The notes under the pieces are model-generated. The model was not told the DNA's origin, did not search any database, and saw only the letters and a list, made by a program, of their open reading frames with translations. The position numbers and the translations under genes are program-made. A stretch of 6,498 nucleotides of DNA from CAZFER01 sp964517495. GTDB taxonomy: Bacteria > Hinthialibacterota > Hinthialibacteria > Hinthialibacterales > Hinthialibacteraceae. Within the stretch, counting starts at the first letter, position 1. Every line of letters begins with the position of its first letter. This document shows, piece by piece, positions 1 to 6,498 of the stretch. The DNA is taken from positions 1 through 6,498 of the forward strand of contig CAZFER010000141.1 in NCBI GenBank assembly GCA_964517495.1. Direction: 5' to 3'.

Positions 1-239
1 TCACCGTCCTCATCGCTGGGAAGATAATAGGCATGGCCGTGCCCTTCAAGGGGATGGTTATCTTCGTCTTTTCCTGAAAAAGTTTCTGATTTCCCTTTTA
101 CACCATTTTGTTCATTCATACGACCATAGATTCCCATTAATTTAATTCGAACTTGCTCAGCAATAGGTAACGTCTCCTGAATTGATGGCAAGATTTCGGA
201 ATCGATAACATAGCGGACTACTTGAATGGATTTGCTCAT
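1..239 (-). CDS. Partial gene: Cas6-like / second Csb2-family (GSU0054-like) protein, N-terminal part
   Basis: An open frame from an ATG at 239 runs off the left edge, giving the first 79 residues (MSKSIQVVRYVIDSEILPSI and on) with no stop. Visible motifs are VVRYVI near residue 7, an LPIAEQVR helix near 25-32, FSGKD near 60, and GHGHAYYLPSDEDG at the visible end. From memory, this order (RYxI, SGKD, GHxHAYYLPxDEDG) is typical of the C-terminal Cas6-like half of Csb2/GSU0054 Cas5-Cas6 fusions. The paired histidines are candidate catalytic or RNA-binding residues for crRNA processing, which is inference. The gene sits 43 bases after the csb2 stop, in a different frame. No Shine-Dalgarno precedes the ATG at 239. 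The same frame stays open upstream to an ATG at 317 inside csb2, with AGGA 10 bases before it, which would add 26 basic residues and overlap csb2 by 35 bases. A stand-alone Cas6 or a second, shorter Csb2 are both possible. Identity is moderately certain; the start is not. Confidence 0.7.
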   Translation of the reverse strand, partial: MSKSIQVVRYVIDSEILPSIQETLPIAEQVRIKLMGIYGRMNEQNGVKGKSETFSGKDEDNHPLEGHGHAYYLPSDEDG

Positions 240-282
240 AGCAAAACATACAGAAGTATCATTACTCTTTTGTAATTTTCGC

Positions 283-1803
283 TTAATGATTGGTTTTCTT
301 AAAGTTAAAGTGTTCATTCGCAAATATTCCTAGACCACAATGACGTCCAGCACCTATGGCAAGTGGGCCAGGTACTTTCACGCCATCTTTGAAACGCAAT
401 ATCAAATGGACGGCGGTAAAATTTTGTAAGTATTTTGGAAGCCAAGGTTTGAATATTTTTTTATTGCGGTCGTTTTTATCGCGATCATATTTATGAGCGG
501 TCATTGACTTGGGAAAGCATGAGATGGCACTCCATTCAAACTCACAGGGTTGTTCAATACCGGATTGCGCCAATGCTTTCTCGATAAGTTTGCGCGTTTT
601 TTCCGGTTTATGGTCATTATGACCAGGAAGAATAACCGGTGTGACGCTGGCCCACATGTTAGTTGGTTTGTTATAAAGTCGGGCTACTTTATCATATCGT
701 GAACGAATGAGAGCGGGCCGTTTGTTAATTTTCGTTTCAGGTGTCGGCTTTAATTGATTTCCCTCCAACCACCGGGTTATATGTTCTAACCACTCGTCAT
801 CACCTACCGGCGCGGCAATCATTACACGGCGGATTAATAAATCTGAATGAAGATGTCCGATGGAAGGCAAGGGGATATAAGAAATTTGTTTATGATTATT
901 GTCACCCGACTTGGTATGACCGGCTACGTATGTTTCTACCCAATCCTCAGGAACCCCGTTTGGCGGCGACTTTTCCAATGCCTTAATTGCGAGACAGCGT
1001 ACCATACCAGAAATATGAATTAGTTTTCTTTGTGGATAACGAAAGAAAGAGCCGTCATCGTTACGTAGTTCGAAAACCGCATATGGTCGTTGTAGCGGTT
1101 CATTTTCTTTCCTGTATCTATACACCTGAAAGACTTTCAAAGGTGGTACTGGTTTGAATCCTTCATTAGAGAAACGATTGAGGAAATCTTCGTGTTTACT
1201 CATTAAATTATTCAAAGTACCTTCGACAGGAATACGCAACGGTTTACCACTCCCAGGTGTCAATCGCCAGCGAGCCCCATCCAGCGAAGCTGCTTCTTTT
1301 GCTGATAATATTCTTAAATCACCAGCAACCATATCTATCCCCCATCCCAAATGAGTAATGTTGCGTGCGGCAGTAGTCAAAATTTCTTCATGTGAGAATT
1401 GATCATTAGGGAGTGGATAGAGATAATGAACTGATTCTCCAGATAGTCGCATTGGACGAACATCCTTCTCGGTGCGGTAGTCGGCGATATCCGCATATCG
1501 CCCTTTCGACCATGATTTTGCCGGTTTATCTGTTACATTATCTGGTACATACAATCTAAAAGGTTGGTCAGCACATACCGCCTCAGCAGCCACGATTTCT
1601 AAAGGTGTTTGAGTTTCGAGCCAGTTGAGGGCGGAGACTGCACTGTTCAATGTGCTTCTTTCATTCCATCGTCCTGCTGATGATGCAACCATCGCCTGGA
1701 ATAGACGCAATGGAGATGGGGGCCATTCTGGTTCGTTCCCTTCACCCCTTCCGTGACTGAATGGTTGAAGAAAGCGTACAGTTATGCTAAAGAACCTTGG
1801 CAT
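283..1803 (-). CDS. csb2: Type I-G CRISPR-associated protein Csb2 (Cas5/Cas6-type RAMP)
   Basis: A 506-residue protein, about the usual length for Csb2. In type I-G, Csb2 combines Cas5-like crRNA 5'-handle binding with Cas6-like crRNA processing in the Cascade complex. The N-terminus reads as a RAMP strand followed by the family signature HGRGEGNEPEWPPSPLRLFQ (residues 17-36). Further conserved stretches are RTEKDVRP (110-117), THLGWGIDMVAG (150-161), FLNRFSNEGFKPVPPL (207-222), SYIPLPSIGHLHSD (308-321) and WASVTPVILPGH (384-395). A glycine-rich loop, GAGRHCGLGIF (484-494), lies near the C-terminus as in Cas6/RAMP proteins. H317 and H319 are candidate processing residues by position only. The start is fixed by GGAGG seven bases upstream and a TGATG overlap with the csb1 stop. 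The C-terminus looks complete, so the Cas6-like gene that follows is not simply a broken-off end of this one. Overlap with csb1 by one base indicates coupled translation within the cas operon. Confidence 0.93.
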   Translation of the reverse strand: MPRFFSITVRFLQPFSHGRGEGNEPEWPPSPLRLFQAMVASSAGRWNERSTLNSAVSALNWLETQTPLEIVAAEAVCADQPFRLYVPDNVTDKPAKSWSKGRYADIADYRTEKDVRPMRLSGESVHYLYPLPNDQFSHEEILTTAARNITHLGWGIDMVAGDLRILSAKEAASLDGARWRLTPGSGKPLRIPVEGTLNNLMSKHEDFLNRFSNEGFKPVPPLKVFQVYRYRKENEPLQRPYAVFELRNDDGSFFRYPQRKLIHISGMVRCLAIKALEKSPPNGVPEDWVETYVAGHTKSGDNNHKQISYIPLPSIGHLHSDLLIRRVMIAAPVGDDEWLEHITRWLEGNQLKPTPETKINKRPALIRSRYDKVARLYNKPTNMWASVTPVILPGHNDHKPEKTRKLIEKALAQSGIEQPCEFEWSAISCFPKSMTAHKYDRDKNDRNKKIFKPWLPKYLQNFTAVHLILRFKDGVKVPGPLAIGAGRHCGLGIFANEHFNFKKTNH

Positions 1804-2930
1804 CAGCTATCCTCCATATTTTCATTCGCTTGTTCATTTTTTTTCGCAGGCTTGCTCGACTTTTTTTTGTCACCATCAGCCTTGACGTCGCATTTGGCAA
1901 GTTCTTTCTTGAACGGAATGGTTCGACCTTCTTCAACTCCAAACTCTTGGGCTGCGACGGTGGCATACTCTAATGCCTCATCATGTGTAATGTTGCAAGA
2001 ATCTCTACGACCGTCAGGAAACACTTCTTCGAACTCACGGGGTTGATCAGGATTTAATACAAGTGTACATCCCTGACGGAGATAGTTTTCGTTCGGTGCT
2101 GTGAAAGCAACGAGTGAAAGGCCAAGAATATACCGGCGAAGGGTGAGAGTGTTTTTCGCATCGTTACCCGCGTGTAAATGGCGAAGCGCAGCCAGCCCAA
2201 GAGTGGCATCCCGACGGATACCACCATCAGCAATCACACCACCGTGCGAACCAGAAGCCGGATTATGAACAAATCCACGTTGGGCTAACGGACTTTTGTT
2301 GTTGCCCTCAGCCTTTGCTTTCTCTTCCTCGCTAAACACATCCATTTCCGCATAATCAAGAGGTGGAAAATACACCGCACTGCGTGTCAAACGCCGTACA
2401 TTGAAAGCACGAATCGTTGATGCAATCAAACGCGGCCGTTTATCTTGATTTCCTTTCTGCCCCCGTGAATTCCACACTCCAAAAACTAAAGAAGTAGGGG
2501 AAATTTTTGCCAAAGGCATTACATCACCTTTGCTTGATGCTTGAAAAACACCTTCAATCTCATCTTGAATCGAGGAACAACGAACCAGTGAATCACCCGC
2601 TCGATGCCCTACTTCAAGTATGTTTACATCATGTTCTCCTGCTTTGATCACAATCTGAGGAACAAGGTGATGGTATTTTTCCTTCATAAAAAGCGGCTCG
2701 ATGCGGTTTCCCTGTGAACCAACACTATCGACAAGGCAAACGTTCGTACCATTTATTTCATCCCCAAAAGTATCGATGTTGTATCCCCCGCGGAAACCAT
2801 CCCCAGCAGCAAAGGTGGCAGGGAAAAGAACACCGTCCGGTCCTTCAACAGGCATAAGATGTTCACGAATGACAAGGGCGGCGGGACCATCATCGGCTAG
2901 GTAGTTGTCAAACTTGGTTAACTTAGACAT
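1803..2930 (-). CDS. csb1: Type I-G CRISPR-associated RAMP protein Csb1 (Cas7g)
   Basis: A 375-residue protein of the Csb1/GSU0053 family, the Cas7-type subunit that multimerises along the crRNA spacer to form the Cascade backbone. Recognised blocks are DSVGSQGNRIEP (68-79), GHRAGDSLVR (108-117), SPTSLVFGVWNSRG (144-157) followed by a basic stretch KRPRLIASTIRAFNVRRLTR (164-183), and HGGVIADGGIRRDATLG (229-245). The basic and glycine-rich segments are plausible RNA contacts (inference). Residues 347-375 form a low-complexity tail rich in Lys, Glu and Asn, with KKK and KK runs encoded by two A8 tracts. The tail is probably disordered and lies outside the conserved core. The start has AAGGAG eight bases upstream. 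The first eight bases overlap the end of csb3, and the stop shares one base with the csb2 start. Confidence is high from several independent family blocks and the neighbours. Confidence 0.94.
   Translation of the reverse strand: MSKLTKFDNYLADDGPAALVIREHLMPVEGPDGVLFPATFAAGDGFRGGYNIDTFGDEINGTNVCLVDSVGSQGNRIEPLFMKEKYHHLVPQIVIKAGEHDVNILEVGHRAGDSLVRCSSIQDEIEGVFQASSKGDVMPLAKISPTSLVFGVWNSRGQKGNQDKRPRLIASTIRAFNVRRLTRSAVYFPPLDYAEMDVFSEEEKAKAEGNNKSPLAQRGFVHNPASGSHGGVIADGGIRRDATLGLAALRHLHAGNDAKNTLTLRRYILGLSLVAFTAPNENYLRQGCTLVLNPDQPREFEEVFPDGRRDSCNITHDEALEYATVAAQEFGVEEGRTIPFKKELAKCDVKADGDKKKSSKPAKKNEQANENMEDS
1811..1815 (-). promoter_or_regulatory. Ribosome binding site for csb2
   Basis: GGAGG lies within the final codons of csb1, seven bases before the csb2 ATG. 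It decides the csb2 start at the TGATG junction. Confidence 0.8.
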
Positions 2931-3732
2931 TGGTTAGACTCCTTTTTGGTATTGGGATTGCGGAACGAAAAGATTTGTGCTTCTTCTGGCCTGTACGGAA
3001 CCAATTTTCAAAACGATAAGTACGAGCATCCTCAAGATGCAGATATCCGGTTGATGCAGCCAAGAGGAGATTCGGATACAACGGGATATGCCATGTGAAA
3101 TAGTCATATATTCGTGACTCAGAAGTTAAAACAGGTCGAGCTGCTTGTAGCCCAATTAAACAGAGGAATTCAACTGCGGGATGGGCTATGGTAGTCATCC
3201 CCAAATCATTGGGCGAAAAACCAATATCACGGGAATGTGCGTTTGGAGCACGTCGTGCATCAAAATAAAAAGGTTCTTTTTTCTTACCATTATTATCAGA
3301 AGTCATAACTACCATACCCACATCGAACAGTCCTGGCTGGTGGAAGCGATGATCTCTCATGGCGTGTTGCATCGCTTGAGCAATACCAAAACTTTCCATG
3401 GTTCCTGCCCAAACCTTTAAGTCACGTGCGCCAGTTAAGTCCGTTTCCCACCACTCAACAGATAACGGACGGAATGGAGTTCCAATAACCACCGGCGAAG
3501 AATAAGAATCGTTTGGACGAACGTGAATCAGTTCTGCTTCAGCAATTGAATTGACAAGATCGTCAAGTGTTCCTTCACTCAAAATAAGAAAAGTTTGATC
3601 ATCGTCTGCAAACCACCCTTCCGCACCCGACCATAGTCGATCTGCCAACTCCAACAAACCGCAACAAGCGAAGAACTGTCCAGGGTTGGTCACGTCAACA
3701 TGTATTGTGATGTTCGGTTCAGACTTTATCAT
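2923..3732 (-). CDS. csb3: Type I-G CRISPR-associated protein Csb3 (small Cas8-like subunit)
   Basis: A 269-residue protein whose N-terminus contains NPGQFFACCGLLELADRLW (16-34), which I recognise as the opening signature of the Csb3/Cas8-like subunits of type I-U/I-G systems. Other typical stretches are KVWAGTMESFGIAQAM (106-121), FYFDARRAPNAHSRDIGFS (155-173) and AHPAVEFLCLIGLQAARP (183-200). The position between cas3 and csb1 fits the Cas8 slot. By analogy, Cas8 proteins contribute to target DNA recognition and Cas3 recruitment in Cascade; that role here is inference, and no catalytic motif is visible. The protein is far shorter than Csx17, the other large-subunit type in I-G loci, and no Csx17 is present. 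The start is well fixed: AGGAGGT lies six bases upstream, and ATGA overlaps the cas3 stop by four bases. Nomenclature for this family varies (Csb3, Csx14, Cas8g2), so the exact label is less sure than the role. Confidence 0.85.
   Translation of the reverse strand: MIKSEPNITIHVDVTNPGQFFACCGLLELADRLWSGAEGWFADDDQTFLILSEGTLDDLVNSIAEAELIHVRPNDSYSSPVVIGTPFRPLSVEWWETDLTGARDLKVWAGTMESFGIAQAMQHAMRDHRFHQPGLFDVGMVVMTSDNNGKKKEPFYFDARRAPNAHSRDIGFSPNDLGMTTIAHPAVEFLCLIGLQAARPVLTSESRIYDYFTWHIPLYPNLLLAASTGYLHLEDARTYRFENWFRTGQKKHKSFRSAIPIPKRSLTNV
2939..2944 (-). promoter_or_regulatory. Ribosome binding site for csb1
   Basis: AAGGAG lies within the end of csb3, eight bases before the csb1 ATG. It decides the csb1 start, which overlaps the csb3 coding end by eight bases. 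Confidence 0.8.
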
Positions 3733-6397
3733 GTGGTGACCTCCTCTCGGACTTCAGTGCGCTCCGAGGGATTACTGCTGGCGGACCAATCCGCAGCGCG
3801 GAGAAACGACTCGAGATAAGCCAAACCCCATCTACCATATTTTCGCTGAAGCCTTGCGAAGCGGCGGGGAATCTCTATTGTCAGCTCCTTGGTTTCGCTT
3901 GACGGCCTCTCGGGATCGAATACTTCACCCAGTTGGAAGTGCGGCCGGGCACGACCGTGGTGGGCGGCGATCAGATGCAATACTAGGTCTTGCATGTCGG
4001 CGCTGAGGGAATTGAACTTGTCGGCGTGCTGCCCGTTTTGATCAATAATATCCAGTAAGGAGCCAAATTCATGCCGGTAAGGGCTGAGGTATCGCGGCTG
4101 CCAGCGTGGACCATCGAATGGTTTTCCGGGCTTGGCATACCACTCATTTGGATTTGGATTACCAATGCTGCGCTGCCACTGCTCGCGCTTCTTGCCCAAG
4201 TCGTGCATTTCCGCAGCAAGGATGAGCGCTTGGTTCAAATTATCGGGAAAGTTCAAGCGATTGATAATCCGCGTCATCCCATCAACCACGTCCTGGGTAT
4301 GATCATCCCAAGTGACGGGTCGGATAGAAGCGCGGGTGGCATTTTCCGCATTACGCGGTTGGACATACCAGTGCCAGAACCGGCCTCGCTTTGTGGATAC
4401 TCCCTCTTCTTCTTCATACTCCCCTTCTGTTTCCAATGATTCCAACTCATCAGCATCTGGCTTAGTGTCAATCGTACGAATAAGGGCCATATTGAGAGGT
4501 CCGTCGGGTTGCCTCTCATTAGAGAACAACCGTTCACGTCGCCGTTGATTATCTTCGCCCAGCCAATCATCTGCCACGTCGTTGGCTTGTTCACTTGTGC
4601 CGTCGAGCATTCCCTCTTTCAATCCGCCTACACTGCGCGGCAACAGTATGGTGTAGCCATTAAGACGATCTTCGCGATCTTTTGCCTTCATTTGCCCCAA
4701 ACTGTCAACCAGCTCCCCCAATTTTTGTGGCTCAACGGTTCCGCGATTACCAAGCAACCACATGGGTTCATTGGAATGTCGCTTAGCCAACTTTTCCAGT
4801 TGCTTGAAGACCCGATCACTGCGGTCACGCAGCAGTTCATGCGGCTTAAGAGGATAGTCCTCCAGCAAATCTTCAGGCTTGTATCGGTAGAGTAATTCAC
4901 CTGTAATTTTTTCAACTTCATCACGCCAAGCAACATATGTTTCTGCTGGTTCCCATTCACGGATGCCATGCAAGTAGGGTTCGACAGGCGGTCTCCCTGG
5001 CATCCTTTCACGAATGGTTGTCAACGCCCATGCATCGAAAAGAATGTCCGTAGCAGGCAAAATGGTAGGCGTGGGCGTAAAGGCATTTGCTCTTTCGTTC
5101 GCATCAAGTTTCATCAATGCTAGAGGACTAGCATCACCATTGAGAGACTTGAGCAATTCAAGAGTTTTTTCACGGGCAGGTGTAAGTGTGTCCTTTTCAT
5201 CAAACGATTCGGGATACACCACTTCTATGAACGCCCCACCTTTTCCATAGCGATTCACTCTTCCAAAGCGTTGAGCCATGCTGTCAAAGGGTGTGAGATC
5301 ACAGACCATATGGTCTGCTGAGATATCGATTCCCACTTCACCTGCTGATGTACAGACCAAGTATACAGTTGGCCCTGACTCCGAATTCATGAGGAACTGT
5401 TTGAAAACATCATTATTCTTGACAAGTTCGTCCCGTTCCTTACCACGCATAGTTCCCGTCAAGCGAACTACCTGCCGTTTTGTCTTCTCGAGTTCTTTTA
5501 CAACAATATTTATCTCTTTAATTGTTCGAACAAATATCAGCATCCTGCAGTTTTTATCTTTATAATTGAAAGCCAATTCACCAATTTTTTTTGCAACTGC
5601 ATCTTTTTTATCTTCGATTGAATGAAATTCCAATTGTTTTTTTGCCTTGAGTCTCAACCAGACATGATGAATTGGTTTTGTAGGTGGATCAGGAACAATG
5701 TCCGGTGTTTTTTTCTCATCTTCTGTCAACTCGAACGGATGAGACGCATTTATATTTCCATTTCGTGCTGTTGCTGACAACGCCATCACATAAAGCTTTG
5801 GCCAGGGAATGTTTTCCGAGTGCTCGTTCTCGTGTTGCTCTTTTTTGATCGATTCAATTAGTTCCTGAAACGCTGGTTCAAGATGGGCTTCATCATGCAC
5901 AAGAAACACATCCTGTCCCAGAAAACCGGCATGAAGGGGCTTGGTTTTAAAACCGCAGCCATAGCCGCTGAAAAGCAGTCGGCTGCCGATCATATCTACT
6001 GTGCCACAAATTATCGCTGGACGTGAAGGATCAGCAGACCATTCGCGATTGTCAGCGAATTGTCCTCGCAGGGTGCTGATAGCTAGATCATCAATACCAA
6101 TCTTTCCAGAATTACTGCGAAGTTTGATTGCTTCTTCCGTTGTTTGGTCCACCACGGTGCGCCGATTGACAACGTATACCAGACGGCGAGGTACTTTCGC
6201 ACCTTGAGATAGCGCAATCAGNNNNNNNNNNAAATTGCAATCACGTTTGTTTTTCCCAGACCTGTGGGAATATTACATATTTTAGGGATATTATTATGCA
6301 TAAAATGGCAATACAAATGTTCTTGCCATGGAAATGGGCGGAAATTTGTAAGAGCCTTAAAGTATTTGTTGAATTTTTCAAAATCCGTTTCTTTCAT
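3729..6397 (-). CDS. cas3: Type I-G Cas3 helicase with C-terminal HD nuclease (interrupted by an N gap)
   Basis: Cas3 is the ATP-dependent helicase-nuclease that unwinds and degrades DNA marked by Cascade. The N-terminal 55 residues (6397-6232) end at Walker A, IPTGLGKT (43-50). After the Ns the frame resumes at 6221 with LIALSQGAKVPRRLVYVVNR. If two bases are missing the protein is 886 residues, normal for the family. Numbering on that basis: the DEAH box is 166-169, the SATA motif 205-208, TSAGEVGID 347-355 and QRFGRVNR 373-380, giving two RecA domains. The HD nuclease is C-terminal, as in I-G: H697, the H729-D730 pair (MHDLGK), H773, the H810-H811 pair and D867 are the expected metal-site residues. 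All motifs look intact. The acidic stretch near 646-663 is probably a linker. Taken literally, the ten Ns throw the frame off, so automatic callers would begin at an internal GTG (6155) and lose Walker A. The ATG at 6397 follows AAGGA. The stop overlaps csb3 (ATGA). Confidence 0.93.
3739..3745 (-). promoter_or_regulatory. Strong ribosome binding site for csb3
   Basis: AGGAGGT lies inside the last codons of cas3, six bases before the csb3 ATG. Together with the ATGA stop/start overlap it fixes the csb3 start and supports coupled translation. Confidence 0.85.
6222..6231. other. Assembly gap of ten Ns inside cas3
   Basis: Ten ambiguous bases lie between the Walker A segment and the next helicase segment. 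Flanking codons read N-V-I-A-I plus a single T on the upstream side and L-I-A-L-S on the downstream side. Ten bases would break the frame and create a TGA codon, whereas any number equal to 2 modulo 3 restores it. Ten is a common placeholder length, so it need not be the true size. Confidence 0.97.
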
Positions 6398-6416
6398 TTT
6401 TCCTTATTTTTCCTTA
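6397..6416 (-). promoter_or_regulatory. cas3 ribosome binding site within a tandem 10-base repeat
   Basis: On the coding strand TAAGGAAAAA occurs twice in direct tandem (6416-6407 and 6406-6397), and the last A of the second copy is the first base of the cas3 ATG. The near copy puts AAGGA only three bases from the ATG, which is tighter than usual. The far copy puts it thirteen bases away. Either may act as Shine-Dalgarno. Confidence 0.6.
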
Positions 6417-6498
6417 TCTTTCTTCATTCTATTCGCTATGTTTCTTTCAGGGCTTTGAATTTGTGTGCATTTTTTATCTTATTGGCGCCCCTTTGGGG
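6398..6498 (-). other. 5' leader region of the cas operon, promoter not identified
   Basis: About 100 mostly AT-rich bases precede cas3. They contain the upstream part of the tandem AAGGA repeat, a possible seven-codon leader frame (ATG at 6427, stop TAA at 6406-6404), and a CCCC-TTT-GGGG inverted repeat at the very edge. A TAGAAT hexamer near 6430 resembles a -10 box, but no matching -35 box is found at normal spacing, so no promoter is called. No CRISPR repeat is seen here. Confidence 0.5.
6488..6498. repeat. Short inverted repeat CCCC-TTT-GGGG at the window edge
   Basis: A perfect four-base-pair inverted repeat with a three-base loop lies next to a GGCGCC palindrome (6484-6489). It stands out as GC-rich within AT-rich sequence. 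The window ends at its last base, so it may be part of a longer hairpin, such as a terminator of an upstream gene or an operator. Its role is unknown. Confidence 0.4.

Noticed and set aside
240..282. Terminator or regulatory hairpin between csb2 and the next gene
   Set aside because: The 43 bases show no convincing inverted repeat and no stem followed by a T-run on the coding strand.
4071..4895. Several plus- and minus-strand frames of 78-128 codons inside cas3
   Set aside because: They are shadows of the well-conserved HD and linker region of cas3, and none shows a family motif.
3729..6155. cas3 starting at the internal GTG at 6155 as an 808-residue protein
   Set aside because: The same frame stays open to the N gap, and the sequence beyond it carries Walker A and a proper start. 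The GTG lies within the conserved NRRTVVDQ segment, so it is a valine codon.
6430..6435. TAGAAT as a -10 promoter box
   Set aside because: No acceptable -35 hexamer is found 16-18 bases upstream, and single hexamers are common in AT-rich DNA.
6264..6458. Plus-strand 64-codon frame
   Set aside because: It lies antisense to the cas3 N-terminus and leader, has no recognisable domain or ribosome binding site, and is explained by AT-rich complement sequence.
1..6498. CRISPR array or spacers within the window
   Set aside because: No direct repeat of 25-40 bases at regular spacing was seen on either strand. The only tandem repeat found is the 10-base unit before cas3.

Overview
The window holds the effector operon of a class 1, type I-G (formerly I-U) CRISPR-Cas system. 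All genes lie on the minus strand and are transcribed from the right edge towards position 1. In order they are cas3 (helicase with a C-terminal HD nuclease, broken by ten Ns), csb3 (small Cas8-like subunit), csb1 (Cas7-type backbone), csb2 (Cas5/Cas6-type RAMP), and the beginning of a fifth gene that runs off the left edge and resembles the Cas6-like half of Csb2/GSU0054-family proteins. No CRISPR array, cas1, cas2, cas4 or leader is visible. In related loci the adaptation genes and array often follow csb2, so they may lie beyond position 1.

The source is a bacterium of moderate, uneven base composition with strong AGGAGG-type ribosome binding sites. The run of Ns shows a draft genome or metagenome assembly. 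Type I-G is scattered over many phyla by horizontal transfer, so the window does not fix the lineage.

Layout, right to left: a short AT-rich 5' leader (6398-6498) with a small inverted repeat at the edge and a tandem Shine-Dalgarno-like repeat; cas3 (6397-3729); csb3 (3732-2923, 4-base ATGA overlap with cas3); csb1 (2930-1803, 8-base overlap with csb3); csb2 (1803-283, 1-base TGATG overlap with csb1); then the partial Cas6/Csb2-like gene (239-1, or 317-1 if it starts inside csb2). The stop/start overlaps and strong internal ribosome binding sites point to one translationally coupled transcript. There is no long non-coding stretch.

Inferred from the families: Csb2 and/or the fifth gene product cuts pre-crRNA and holds crRNA ends, copies of Csb1 coat the spacer, Csb3 acts as the large-subunit equivalent for target recognition, and Cas3 unwinds and degrades the target DNA. 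The system itself is known. The points worth a second look are the extra Cas6-like gene beside an apparently complete Csb2, the compact Csb3 in place of the larger Csx17, and the assembly gap, which falls where family spacing predicts almost no missing sequence.
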